Below the pieces are notes generated by a model, which was not told where the DNA came from, did not search any database, and was given only the letters and a program-made list of their open reading frames with translations. This document shows positions 46,833 through 54,928 of a stretch of 64,000 bases of DNA, piece by piece. Source of the stretch: Paraurantiacibacter namhicola (GTDB lineage Bacteria; Pseudomonadota; Alphaproteobacteria; Sphingomonadales; Sphingomonadaceae); NCBI RefSeq assembly GCF_001687545.1, contig NZ_CP016545.1:744001-808000 (forward strand). Reading direction: 5' to 3'. Position numbers and translations under genes: made by a program. The number at the start of each line of letters is the position of its first letter. Position 1 is the stretch's first letter.

Positions 46833-46870
46833 AAAAGGGCCCGCGCGGATCGTCTCCGGCGGGCCCTTTT
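46833..46870. terminator. Bidirectional terminator between barrel gene and nusG
   Basis: A perfect 12-bp stem, AAAAGGGCCCGC (46833-46844) and GCGGGCCCTTTT (46859-46870), stands between two converging genes and gives a T-run in both directions. Confidence 0.92.
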
Positions 46871-46891
46871 CGGTTTTCTTGAAGCTGCGGC

Positions 46892-47428
46892 TTACTTGAC
46901 CAGTTCGACCTGGTCGAAATCCAGTTCCACCGGCGTGGCGCGGCCGAAGATGGAGACGGAGACCTTGACCTTCGCCTTGTCGAAATCGAGCTCTTCCACT
47001 TCGCCGTTGAAGCTGGCGAAGGGGCCTTCCAGCACCTTGACCTGGTCGCCGATCTCGTAATCGACGTGGATGTCCTTCTTGGGCGCGGCCTTGGCTTCTT
47101 CCACGCCGCCGAAATAGCGTGCGGCCTCTTTCTCACTGATCGGCTGCGGCTTGTTGCCGCTGCCCAGGAAGCCGGTGACCTTCGGCGTGTTCTTGACGAG
47201 GTGGTACACGTCGTCGGTCAGGTTCAGCTTGGCCAGCACGTAGCCTGGCATGAACTTGCGTTCGGACTGCACCTTCTTGCCGCGCTTGATCTCGGTCACG
47301 GTTTCGGTGGGAACTTCCACTTCCTCCACACCGTCGGACAGGCCGAGCCGTTCGGCTTCGGACAGGATCGAATCGCGCACCTTGTTCTCGAAACCGGAAT
47401 AGGCGTGGATGATGTACCAGCGGGCCAT
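46892..47428 (-). CDS. nusG: Transcription termination/antitermination protein NusG
   Basis: The 178-residue protein has the NGN domain ([34 protein letters not shown]) and the C-terminal KOW domain ([20 protein letters not shown]). It links RNA polymerase to Rho or the ribosome. It follows secE by 50 bases in the usual secE-nusG order. The nearby rplK/rplA genes normally come directly after, but are separated here. Confidence 0.98.
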   Translation of the reverse strand: MARWYIIHAYSGFENKVRDSILSEAERLGLSDGVEEVEVPTETVTEIKRGKKVQSERKFMPGYVLAKLNLTDDVYHLVKNTPKVTGFLGSGNKPQPISEKEAARYFGGVEEAKAAPKKDIHVDYEIGDQVKVLEGPFASFNGEVEELDFDKAKVKVSVSIFGRATPVELDFDQVELVK

Positions 47429-47478
47429 GGGGAATCAGTCTTTCGCTAAAGTCGGGATATGCGGCGTGCGGGGCGGGC

Positions 47479-47712
47479 CTATTGGGCCAGCGTCAGCAGC
47501 CATTTGACGACGGCGCCGAACAGGGAATCGATGCCGAGGAAGAACAGCGACAGGATCAGCACCATGATCGCCACGAAGATGGACGTGGTGATGGTTTCTT
47601 GCCGCGTGGGCCAGACGACCTTGCTGCCTTCGGCGCGCACCTGGCGAATGAATTCGCCGGGGCTGGTCTTCTGCTTGGGGGCGGGGGTTGCCGCCTGCTT
47701 TTCTTCGGCCAT
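47479..47712 (-). CDS. secE: Preprotein translocase subunit SecE
   Basis: The 77-residue protein has an acidic/Pro-rich start, then FIRQVRAEGSKVVWPTRQET and a single C-terminal TM segment, the minimal SecE. The start chosen gives MAEEKQAATP; 17 codons upstream is another Met without typical sequence. It is part of the SecYEG channel. Confidence 0.95.
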   Translation of the reverse strand: MAEEKQAATPAPKQKTSPGEFIRQVRAEGSKVVWPTRQETITTSIFVAIMVLILSLFFLGIDSLFGAVVKWLLTLAQ

Positions 47713-47985
47713 GATCGCTCGTCGCTCGCCTTGCGTAATGTGTGCCGCTTCCGGCGTGACCATCAGGTAGGCCTCCGCGCCGCCCCGGACAAGTCCGGGA
47801 GGGGCAGGGTAGGGCTCCGATGTGCTGGAAGCGGTGCGCTATGTAGCGCCGCGCAGGGCAGGGCGCAAGGGTGAGACTGGGCGCGCAGTAGGAGCGCAGC
47901 GGGTGGGGGTAAATAGGGCTTTGCGTTCCGCGCCGCTGGCTTTAGCGTGCCGCACTTTACGGGACGTATCTGAGGGGAACAGCCT

Positions 47986-49515
47986 GTGGCTGCTGAGGAA
48001 ATGACGCTGATCGATCGCGTCACCAATATTTCGGACTTCATCTGGGGCGGGACGTGGAACGGGGAGGCGCTGCCGTGGCTCTCCATCGGCGGGCAACCGA
48101 TTCCGCCCATGACGCTGGTGCTGCTGGGCATCGGCATGTGGATCATGATCGGCCTGCGCTTCTATCCCATCGTCAAGCTGGGCAGCGCGTTCAAGGGCCT
48201 GTTTGCCGGGCGCAAGAGCGATGGCGACGGCGAGATTTCGCCTTTCGCGGCGCTTTCCACCGCGCTTTCCGGTCAGGTCGGCACGGGTAACCTTGCGGGC
48301 GTGGCGACAGCCATCGCGCTGGGCGGACCGGGCGCGATCTTCTGGATGTGGGTCACCGCGCTGGTCGGCATGGCGCTGGCCTTTGCCGAAGGCTCGCTGG
48401 CCATTCGTTACCGCGAGAAGACATCGGACGGCGTCTATCGCGGCGGCCCGATGACGTACATCATGATGGGCCTGGGCAAGAAATGGACCTGGCTCGCCAT
48501 CGTCTTCTGCCTCGGCACGCTGTTTTCCGCGCTGGTTACCGGCAATTCCATCCAGGCGAACGCCATTGCCGACGGCATGAGCGAGCTGTTCGGGATCGAG
48601 GAATGGATCGGCGGTGCAGTGACTGCGATCCTGGTGTTCATCGTCATTATCGGCGGCATCAAGTCGATCGGCAATGTGGCGGAAAAGATCATCCCGTTCA
48701 TGGCCGCCGCCTATATCGTGATGGCCGTGATCGCCCTGATCCTGAACTTCGGGGATCTGCCGGCGACCTTCGGCCTGATCTTCAACGGTGCCTTCAACCC
48801 GCAGGCGGCCACCGGCGGCTTTGCCGGGGCGGCAATCATGCTGGCCATCCGTGCCGGTGTGGCCCGCGGCCTGTTCTCGAACGAGGCCGGGCAGGGTTCC
48901 ACCCCTATCGCCCACGCCGTTGCGCAGACCAACGATCCGCAGCAGCAGGGCCGCATGGCAATGCTGGGCACCTTCATCGACACGATCGTGATCTGCACCA
49001 TGACAGCGCTGGTCATGCTGACCGTGCAGGGTGACTTCACCGCCGGCGGTGAAAGCGTGGCACATGCGTGGAATTCCGACCTGGAAGGCTTCGCGATGAC
49101 GAGCGGCGCCTTCGCTGCGGCCTTCCCGTTCGAGATCATCGGCGTCCCGCTGGGCACGCTGATCGCAAGTGTCGCGCTGATCCTGTTCGTCTTCACCACG
49201 CTGCTGACGTGGAGTTATTACGGCGAACGTGCGATCACCTTCATCTATGACCGCATCCCGGGTTCCACCCGCGGCGGTGAGAAGGTGCTGCACATGATCT
49301 GGCGCGTGCTGTGGTGCGTGGTGATCTACCTCGGCTCCACGCTGGACCTGACGCTGGTGTGGCGCATGGGCGACATCTCCAATGCGGCGATGGCGCTGCC
49401 CAACCTGCTGGCGCTGGCATTGCTCAGCGGCGTGGTGTTCAAGCTGGCCAAGGGCGACAAGACTGCCGGACCGGACCATTTGGCAGACACGCCGGAGGAG
49501 CCGAACGAATACTGA
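47986..49515 (+). CDS. Alanine/sodium symporter family (AGCS) amino acid carrier
   Basis: The 509-residue protein has about 10-11 hydrophobic segments and AGCS signatures: GQVGTGNLAGVATAIALGGP, YRGGPMTYIMMGLG and FSNEAGQGSTPIAHA. It imports alanine or glycine with Na+ (family knowledge). Start GTG 47986 sits 9 bases after GAGGGGA; a Met five codons later has no room for a ribosome site. It is divergent from secE across a 273-base region that shows no further gene, and a terminator hairpin follows. Confidence 0.95.
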   Translation: MAAEEMTLIDRVTNISDFIWGGTWNGEALPWLSIGGQPIPPMTLVLLGIGMWIMIGLRFYPIVKLGSAFKGLFAGRKSDGDGEISPFAALSTALSGQVGTGNLAGVATAIALGGPGAIFWMWVTALVGMALAFAEGSLAIRYREKTSDGVYRGGPMTYIMMGLGKKWTWLAIVFCLGTLFSALVTGNSIQANAIADGMSELFGIEEWIGGAVTAILVFIVIIGGIKSIGNVAEKIIPFMAAAYIVMAVIALILNFGDLPATFGLIFNGAFNPQAATGGFAGAAIMLAIRAGVARGLFSNEAGQGSTPIAHAVAQTNDPQQQGRMAMLGTFIDTIVICTMTALVMLTVQGDFTAGGESVAHAWNSDLEGFAMTSGAFAAAFPFEIIGVPLGTLIASVALILFVFTTLLTWSYYGERAITFIYDRIPGSTRGGEKVLHMIWRVLWCVVIYLGSTLDLTLVWRMGDISNAAMALPNLLALALLSGVVFKLAKGDKTAGPDHLADTPEEPNEY

Positions 49516-49537
49516 CCCCGGCGGTCTCACCGAAACG

Positions 49538-49576
49538 AAAAGGGGCCGCGCACCATCTGGTACGCGGCCCCTTTTT
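49538..49576 (+). terminator. Rho-independent terminator after the AGCS gene
   Basis: A 13-bp perfect stem, AAAAGGGGCCGCG (49538-49550) with CGCGGCCCCTTTT (49563-49575), runs into T5. It lies 22 bases past the AGCS stop and can also stop the small minus-strand gene. Confidence 0.93.
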
Positions 49577-49598
49577 CTTCGGGTTTCTGTGTGCTGGT

Positions 49599-49748
49599 TC
49601 AGGCGCGGCCGAACAGGCGGGCCAGGAAGCCGGGCTCTTCCATCGGCTGGATCTTGCCGTATTTCATGTAGCGCTGCGATGCATCGGAATGCGGGCGCGG
49701 CATGGTCCATCCGTCGGGCTTGCTGCTGCGGAAACTCATGCTGGACAC
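49599..49748 (-). CDS. Small conserved-type basic protein (49 aa)
   Basis: The short frame encodes VSSMSFRSSKPDGWTMPRPH followed by a run ending EEPGFLARLFGRA. It has Trp, Pro and aromatic residues spaced like a real small protein rather than noise, and resembles small proteins I recall from sphingomonads (not searched). GGAG lies 7 bases before a GTG at 49748; an ATG three codons later lacks that spacing. A GGAAC-N17-TGTT promoter-like pair lies about 50 bases upstream. Function unknown. Confidence 0.65.
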   Translation of the reverse strand: MSSMSFRSSKPDGWTMPRPHSDASQRYMKYGKIQPMEEPGFLARLFGRA

Positions 49749-49799
49749 TGCTTTTCTCCTTCGAACAAGGGTCGAAACTTCGTCCCGTCTGTCAGAATA

Positions 49800-49825
49800 A
49801 ACACCTATGCCGCGGATAGGGTTCC
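49800..49825 (-). promoter_or_regulatory. Possible EcfG-type promoter for the 49-aa gene
   Basis: On the minus strand, GGAAC (49825-49821) is followed after 17 bases by TGTT (49803-49800). This fits the general-stress sigma consensus GGAAC-N16/17-cGTT except for the least conserved first base of the -10. The transcript leader would be about 40 bases. Confidence 0.4.
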
Positions 49826-49924
49826 CGTAGCTGTTCCCGCCCTGTTCGCAGCGCATGGCGTGGCCATGGCCGGACGTGCAAAAGCCAAGGGTTTCTGCCG
49901 GGGTTCCCGCAAGGATTGGATTTT

Positions 49925-51088
49925 CTAAGGCTGTGTTCTTGCTGCCACGCCCCGGGTCCAGACCATGATGCAAAGTGCCGCAGCGGCCAGCGGCATCAAA
50001 TTGATCTCCAGCGGCAGGGCAGCCGCGCGCGTGGCGTAAGGCGCCAGCCACAGGACGACGAGGGCCAGCTTCTCGTAAGGGCGGAAGCCATGGTCCAGGC
50101 CCTGCCGCACAAGCCACAACACCGGCAGCAGCAGGAAGGGCAGGTCGTAATTGAACAGATACGGGCTCGCCAACGCCGTGGCCGCCAGCGCAAAGGCCCC
50201 GCTCGCCGCCGCATCGCCGCCGAAGCGCTTCCACGAGAGCACGGTCAGCACCAGCAGCCCGACTGTCACCAGCGCCTGGATCGCCATGGCCAGCTCCGCA
50301 GTGACGAATAGGCGCAGCTGGCCATAAAGCGTGGCCATGCGCAGCCAGAAATCCGGGTCGGTTCCCTGCATGATGGCAGCGCTGGCCGCCCAGCTTTCGG
50401 TGTAGGCGCGCAGCGTGTCGGTGCCGAAGGCCAGCCAGCTTGCCAGCACCAGGGATATTGCCGTGACGCCTGCCGCGATAAAGGCCCTCGAGCGCCCGCC
50501 CGCCGCCAGCCAGAACGGCAGCAGCAAGGCAAGATGCGGCTTGATCACCAGCGCGCCGATGGCGGCCCCGGCCAGCAGGGGCCTGCGGTCTACGAAGGCG
50601 ACACCTGCCACCAGCAATGCGCCGGTCAGCAGGCCGTTCTGGGCGTGGCCCGCGGCAATCAGCGCGCCAGGAAACACCAGTACGATTGGCCAGAGCTTCG
50701 GGAAAGCGCGCATGCCGGCCCATGCGAAGAGGGCATAGGTGGCAGCGACCCAGGCGATCCATGCCAACGGGAAGGGCAGCAGGCCGAAGGGCGCGGTGGC
50801 AAACAGGAATGGCGGCGGGTTGACGAAGGCGAACCAGCCCTCGCTCCCCGTACCGGTCTGCACCCGTTCCTGCATCGCCAGATTATATGCCGCCGCCGGA
50901 TCGCCTGCGGCGGTGACATGGCCCGCACCCCAGAAGGCGAGGAAGTCCGTGCCGTCTGCGCCCATGGCCTTGAGATAGGAGTTCACCATCAGCGCCAGGC
51001 TCGCGAGGCCCAGCAGCAACGCATAGCCGCGCACACGGCCGCTATCGAGCCAGCGCGCGTCGCGCAGGGGGGCGGAATTGTCGCTCAT
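49925..51088 (-). CDS. GT87/DUF2029-family polyprenol-linked glycosyltransferase-like membrane protein
   Basis: The 387-residue protein has about 10 hydrophobic segments with short loops. DFLAFWGAG near residue 48 (the acidic pair position in GT-C enzymes), NPPPFLFATAPFGLLP and IKPHLALLLPFWL are typical of DUF2029/GT87. Such enzymes transfer mannose or similar sugars from polyprenyl phosphate on the outer face of the membrane (family knowledge). No partner glycosylation genes are close by, so the acceptor is unknown. Confidence 0.87.
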   Translation of the reverse strand: MSDNSAPLRDARWLDSGRVRGYALLLGLASLALMVNSYLKAMGADGTDFLAFWGAGHVTAAGDPAAAYNLAMQERVQTGTGSEGWFAFVNPPPFLFATAPFGLLPFPLAWIAWVAATYALFAWAGMRAFPKLWPIVLVFPGALIAAGHAQNGLLTGALLVAGVAFVDRRPLLAGAAIGALVIKPHLALLLPFWLAAGGRSRAFIAAGVTAISLVLASWLAFGTDTLRAYTESWAASAAIMQGTDPDFWLRMATLYGQLRLFVTAELAMAIQALVTVGLLVLTVLSWKRFGGDAAASGAFALAATALASPYLFNYDLPFLLLPVLWLVRQGLDHGFRPYEKLALVVLWLAPYATRAAALPLEINLMPLAAAALCIMVWTRGVAARTQP

Positions 51089-51178
51089 CGTCTCCGCGCT
51101 ACGCCATCATGGTTAACGCTGCGTAAGCATATCGCGCGCGATTTGACAGGCGCCAGCCCGCTTCGCCAGACGGGCGGT

Positions 51179-51781
51179 ATGTGCAACCTCTATCGCATGG
51201 CCAACAGCGCCGCCGAAGTCGCGAACTTCTTCGAGCTGGTTGCGGCCACCGGCAGCAATGTGCCCGGCCACGTCTATCCCGGCACGCCGGGGCTGGTGAT
51301 CGTGGATGGCACAGTCACCTCCATGACCTGGGGCTTCCCATTTGCGCAGGTGAGCAAGAAGACCGGCAAGCCGCTGAAGCCCAAGCCGGTGAACAATGCG
51401 CGCACGGACAAGCTGAAGTCCTTCTTCTGGCGCCAGAGCTTCGAGCAGCGCCGCTGCCTGATCCCGCTTGAGGCTTTCGCCGAGGCCGAGGGGCAGCGCG
51501 GGGCGATGACACGGACTTGGATGAGCATGCCGGGCGCCAACATGTTCACCGTGGCGGGCATCCACCGCGAGACGGACGAGTGGGGCGCGGCCTATTCCAT
51601 GGTGATGACCGATGCGAACGCGCAGATGTCCGCCATCCATAACCGCATGCCGGTAATCCTTGCAACCGCAGAGGCGCGAAAAATCTGGCAGGAGGGATCG
51701 CCCGCAGACGCCTTCGACCTGTGCCGCCCCTTCGAAGGCGAACTCCACATCGACCGCACCGATCAGCGCTGGGCCGGCTAA
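51179..51781 (+). CDS. SOS response-associated peptidase (SRAP/YedK/HMCES family)
   Basis: The 200-residue protein starts MCNLYR, so after Met removal Cys2 becomes the N-terminal catalytic residue that crosslinks to abasic sites in single-stranded DNA (family knowledge). Other SRAP landmarks are PVNNARTDKL, RRCLIPLEAFAEAE and the His in HNRMPVIL. The start is fixed by the required Cys2. It is divergent from the GT87 gene. Confidence 0.93.
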   Translation: MCNLYRMANSAAEVANFFELVAATGSNVPGHVYPGTPGLVIVDGTVTSMTWGFPFAQVSKKTGKPLKPKPVNNARTDKLKSFFWRQSFEQRRCLIPLEAFAEAEGQRGAMTRTWMSMPGANMFTVAGIHRETDEWGAAYSMVMTDANAQMSAIHNRMPVILATAEARKIWQEGSPADAFDLCRPFEGELHIDRTDQRWAG

Positions 51782-51922
51782 AGAGCGTCAACGTCGCCAC
51801 CGGTTCGCGGCAAGCGAACCGCAAGCACGACCGCGCGCCCGGACCGGCCCCGCAGAGAGCGAAGCGAACGAAGGGAATTGCCGGGAGGACGATCCCGCGG
51901 ATGCGGGATCACGAAAACAAAA

Positions 51923-51998
51923 TGGCAGGGGTGACAGGATTCGAACCCGTGGCCCTCGGTTTTGGAGACCGATGCTCTACCAACTGAGCTACACCCCT
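51923..51998 (-). tRNA. tRNA-Trp (anticodon CCA)
   Basis: Minus-strand sequence starts AGGGGTGTAGCTCAGTTGG and ends CACCCCTGCCA with encoded CCA; the anticodon stem-loop TCGGT-CTCCAAA-ACCGA gives CCA. Length is 76. Two hairpins (51801-51821 and 51891-51910) fill the gap between the SRAP gene and this tRNA. tRNA-Trp often lies just before secE in alphaproteobacteria; here secE is about 4.2 kb away. Confidence 0.97.
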
Positions 51999-52044
51999 GC
52001 AGGGAAAAGCGCCTCTAGGACGCATCGATTGTGTTGGCAAGGCG

Positions 52045-52827
52045 GTGATTGATCGCGCTATCGCTGCGCGCATGCACGGCAAGCCCGCCAACACGATCCC
52101 GCCTGAAATCCTGCTGCTCGCGTATCGCAGCGGCATCTTTCCCATGGCCGACAGCCGGGAGGACGATGAGGTGTTCTGGGTGGAGCCGCGCGAGCGGGCG
52201 ACAATCCCGCTTGACGGGCTGCATGTCTCGCGCAGCCTGTTGCGGACGCTGAAGCGCGGGACGTACCGCGTCACAATCGACCGTGCCTTTCGCGATGTCA
52301 TGCTGGCCTGCGCGGCGCCGCGCGCCGACCATCCCGAAAGCTGGATCAGCGAGCGGATCGTGGAGAGCTATTGCGCGCTGCACCTGGCGGGGCATGCTCA
52401 TTCCATCGAATGCTGGCTGGACGGCGAGGACGGGAGCGAAGAGCTGGTCGGCGGCCTTTATGGCGTTGCCTTCGACCGGGTGTTTTGCGGCGAGAGCATG
52501 TTCGCGCGCGCCACCGATGCCTCCAAGGTCGCGCTGGCATGGCTGGTGGTGCTGATGCGCCGCGCGGGGGCGGAGCTGCTGGACTGCCAGTTCATGACCG
52601 ATCACCTCGCCTCGCTGGGCGCGGTGGCCATGCCGCAGTCGGAATACCTTGCCCTGCTGGGCGATGCGATGCGGGATGCCGGCCCGGGCGAGGGGCCGGT
52701 GGACCTGCCGGCGGCTTACGCTTCCGTACTATCCGATGCGGCTGTTTCCGACGGCTCGGGCGCTGATGGCGGCGGCGCGGCCTCCCCGTCGAAGGTCATT
52801 GCGCAGGATTTGACCCAAACGTCGTAG
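52045..52827 (+). CDS. aat: Leucyl/phenylalanyl-tRNA-protein transferase
   Basis: The 260-residue protein has PPEILLLAYRSGIFPMADSR, FWVEPRERATIPLDGLH, VGGLYGVAFDRVFCGESMF and LLDCQFMTDHLASLGAV, the full Aat signature set. It adds Leu/Phe to N-terminal Lys/Arg of proteins for ClpS/ClpAP degradation. Start GTG 52045 has AAGG upstream; ATG 52072 is possible. The last 112 bases overlap the 3' end of the DUF2155 gene on the other strand; Aat usually ends earlier, so the C-terminal low-complexity tail is an extension. Confidence 0.93.
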   Translation: MIDRAIAARMHGKPANTIPPEILLLAYRSGIFPMADSREDDEVFWVEPRERATIPLDGLHVSRSLLRTLKRGTYRVTIDRAFRDVMLACAAPRADHPESWISERIVESYCALHLAGHAHSIECWLDGEDGSEELVGGLYGVAFDRVFCGESMFARATDASKVALAWLVVLMRRAGAELLDCQFMTDHLASLGAVAMPQSEYLALLGDAMRDAGPGEGPVDLPAAYASVLSDAAVSDGSGADGGGAASPSKVIAQDLTQTS

Positions 52828-53267
52828 ACCGGATGCTCGACCACATTGATGCTGGGCTTGTTCTTGAACAGCCAGCCGGAAAAGACGCGCTGCCATCCGG
52901 CATCACCGCCATCGGGCGGACGCTGATTGACCAGCACCTGCACGAAGGCACCCTCGTCCGGCGCGGTCTCGTAAGGCGCGGTGCGTTCGCAAGCGGACAG
53001 GCGCACGATCACATCGCCCACGCGGCGCGATTCGCCCGGCTTCAGCTCGATATCCTGGCTGATATTGTTGCGCTTGTTCAGCAGGCCCAGCGTGGCGACG
53101 CGCTCTTCCATGGGCGTGCCGTCCTGCTCCGCCATTTCGGCGGGCGCGGTCATGGTGGCGAGGTCCTCGGGGACTTCGGTCTCCTGCACGCGGGGGGCAG
53201 GCGCTTCATCCTTGCAAGCGCCCAGCAGCAGCGCCGCAGACGCGGCAAGGGCGGCTGTAAACCGCAT
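52716..53267 (-). CDS. DUF2155 lipoprotein
   Basis: The 183-residue protein has a signal peptide with lipobox LLLGACK, then an acidic linker and the DUF2155 domain: GLLNKRNNISQDIELKPGES, CERTAPYETAPDEGAFVQVL and FSGWLFKNKPSINVVEHPVY. The start is fixed by a shared A with the NDUFA12 stop (TGATG). Function is unknown, but pairing with NDUFA12 and aat is common in alphaproteobacteria (family knowledge). Its 3' end overlaps aat. Confidence 0.88.
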   Translation of the reverse strand: MRFTAALAASAALLLGACKDEAPAPRVQETEVPEDLATMTAPAEMAEQDGTPMEERVATLGLLNKRNNISQDIELKPGESRRVGDVIVRLSACERTAPYETAPDEGAFVQVLVNQRPPDGGDAGWQRVFSGWLFKNKPSINVVEHPVYDVWVKSCAMTFDGEAAPPPSAPEPSETAASDSTEA

Positions 53268-53665
53268 CAGGCGTCCGGCGACCAGGCTTCGTAATCGCCG
53301 CCCGCGCGGGCACGCTTGCCGCCACGCTCCAGCGCGCCGGCCGGACGATAGGCATCCTGCGTGCCGGTGGCGTTGGGGGTGTAGTCCACTTCCCAGATCT
53401 TTGGCGGGGGCAGGAAGCTTTCGGGCACGTCCTCGCCTGCGCCGTGCAGCCAGCCATGCCATTCGGCCGGCACGCGGCTGGCATCGTTGGCGCCGTCATA
53501 GATGACCCAGCGCCGCTCGCGCTGGCCATCCTTCACATTCTTGCTGCGGAAATAGCGGTTGCCCTGCGCATCCGTGCCGACATGCTCGCCATTGCGCGAG
53601 GACCACAGGCTGGTGCCGATCGTGGCGCCATCCCACCAGGTGAAGATCTTACCGAGAATTCCCAT
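53267..53665 (-). CDS. NADH:ubiquinone oxidoreductase NDUFA12-family subunit
   Basis: The 132-residue protein matches NDUFA12: FTWWDGATIGTSLWSSRNG, VGTDAQGNRYFRSK, RRWVIYDG, ASRVPAEWHGWLHG and PPKIWEVDYTPNATGT. It is an accessory subunit of alphaproteobacterial and mitochondrial complex I. The ATG at 53665 follows AAGGCG; a TTG two codons earlier is rejected. The main nuo operon is not in the window. Confidence 0.95.
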   Translation of the reverse strand: MGILGKIFTWWDGATIGTSLWSSRNGEHVGTDAQGNRYFRSKNVKDGQRERRWVIYDGANDASRVPAEWHGWLHGAGEDVPESFLPPPKIWEVDYTPNATGTQDAYRPAGALERGGKRARAGGDYEAWSPDA

Positions 53666-53713
53666 GGCCAAGCGCCTTAATCGCCGCCGCTGCCACGGGC
53701 AAGCGGCTTGCGG

Positions 53714-54223
53714 TTACCAGCGGACCGAAGCGCCCGGGCCGATGCCAAGCTGCTCCGCCACGCCAGCATTCACTTCCAGTACGGCGGCGGCGGGCGCGTC
53801 CGACAGGATGCGGCCCTCGCTATAGGGCTCGCCGTATCCGACATTGATGACCTTGCCGTCCGCCCCGATGAAGATCAGGTCCAGCGGCAGCGGCGTGTTT
53901 TTCATCCAGAAGCTGGCGATGCGCGGCTGCGGGCGGGGGAAGATCATCGCTTCCATCGGCCCCATTTCCTCGCGGTACATCATGCCCTGGGCCTGCTGTT
54001 CGGGCGTGCGGGCGACTTCGGCCATGAAGACATGCTCCTGCCCGTCCGCCGTCACGGTCACCGGAATCACTTCCAGCCCGCTGACCGGATGGCGCTGCGG
54101 CGCGCTGGGCGTTTCGGCGGGCGCGGCGTTGCTGCTGCCCTGGGCATTGCAGGCGGGCATGGCCAGCAGGGCCATCGCGGCCAGCGGAGCGGCAAGGAAG
54201 CGCCGTGTGATGAAGCTCAGCAT
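53714..54223 (-). CDS. DUF192 family envelope lipoprotein
   Basis: The 169-residue protein has an N-terminal hydrophobic signal ending in a possible lipobox MPAC, then the DUF192 domain: VFMAEVARTPEQQAQGMMYR, FWMKNTPLPLDLIFIGADGK and AAVLEVNAGVAEQLGIGPG. Function is unknown. GGAG inside the recX end is 7 bases before the ATG, and the genes overlap by 7 bases. Confidence 0.9.
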   Translation of the reverse strand: MLSFITRRFLAAPLAAMALLAMPACNAQGSSNAAPAETPSAPQRHPVSGLEVIPVTVTADGQEHVFMAEVARTPEQQAQGMMYREEMGPMEAMIFPRPQPRIASFWMKNTPLPLDLIFIGADGKVINVGYGEPYSEGRILSDAPAAAVLEVNAGVAEQLGIGPGASVRW

Positions 54224-54789
54224 TCGTATTCTCCGACCCATTCTTCCAGCGCGGTTTCGCTCCTGGCGTCCAACGCGGCGCGCGCGTGGTCGAAGGAATG
54301 GCCTGCGCGGACCATTGCCGCAAGCTGCTTTTCCCGCAAGGCGCGATCACTGGCGGCTGCCGCGGGATCGGCTGCAAACGGCCCGAAGCGTCGGCGCTTC
54401 GCATAACGCAGGATGGCCTCTCGCTGGGCGCGTTCGTCCGGCGCATGGGCGGCGCGCACATCTTCCGCCAGTCCGTCCGCATGCAGCACCTGCGCCACGC
54501 GGCGCGCGCCGTACCCGCGAGAGGTGAGGCTGCCTGCGCGCATCCGGGCATAGGCATCGTCGTCGATATAACCCGCCTCCACATGGCTGGCGACCAAGGC
54601 GGGCACATCCGGGTCCCGCTCACCGCCCCAACCACGCTCGCGCAGCTTGCGGGTCAGGTAGCGTTCCAGCTTGGCCGAGGAGGTGGCGAAGCGCGCCACG
54701 TAATGCAGCGCAAGGTCGCGCAGCTTCGCTTCATCGAGCGGTTTGGGCGGGCGTTTGCGACGCCCCGGGCCGGTTTTTTCTGAAACCAT
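54217..54789 (-). CDS. recX: RecX-family recombination regulator
   Basis: The 190-residue protein is rich in Ala/Arg helices with RecX repeats: LRDLALHYVARFATSSAKLE, YLTRKLRERGWGG, YIDDDAYARMRAGSLTSRGY and GARRVAQVL. RecX modulates RecA filaments (family knowledge). The start was placed at Met giving MVSEKTGPGRR; 18 codons upstream is another Met. recA is not adjacent. A 139-base gap separates it from the divergent FAAL gene. Confidence 0.85.
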   Translation of the reverse strand: MVSEKTGPGRRKRPPKPLDEAKLRDLALHYVARFATSSAKLERYLTRKLRERGWGGERDPDVPALVASHVEAGYIDDDAYARMRAGSLTSRGYGARRVAQVLHADGLAEDVRAAHAPDERAQREAILRYAKRRRFGPFAADPAAAASDRALREKQLAAMVRAGHSFDHARAALDARSETALEEWVGEYEC

Positions 54790-54928
54790 CGGCCTTATTC
54801 GTGCCACACTTCGTGTCGAAGGGAAACGTTTCAGCAAGGGCATTCACGCCCGGGCAAGCTGAGGGATCGCTATCACCCGCGCCATATCACTCCGGCGCCA
54901 GAGAAAAGACGGGTCCACATCTCCTGAC

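Noticed and set aside
51801-51910. Hairpins between the SRAP gene and tRNA-Trp as terminators or a small RNA
   Set aside because: The stems CGGTTCGC/GCGAACCG and GATCCCGC/GCGGGATC are good, but neither has a T-run in a useful direction and no promoter was visible.
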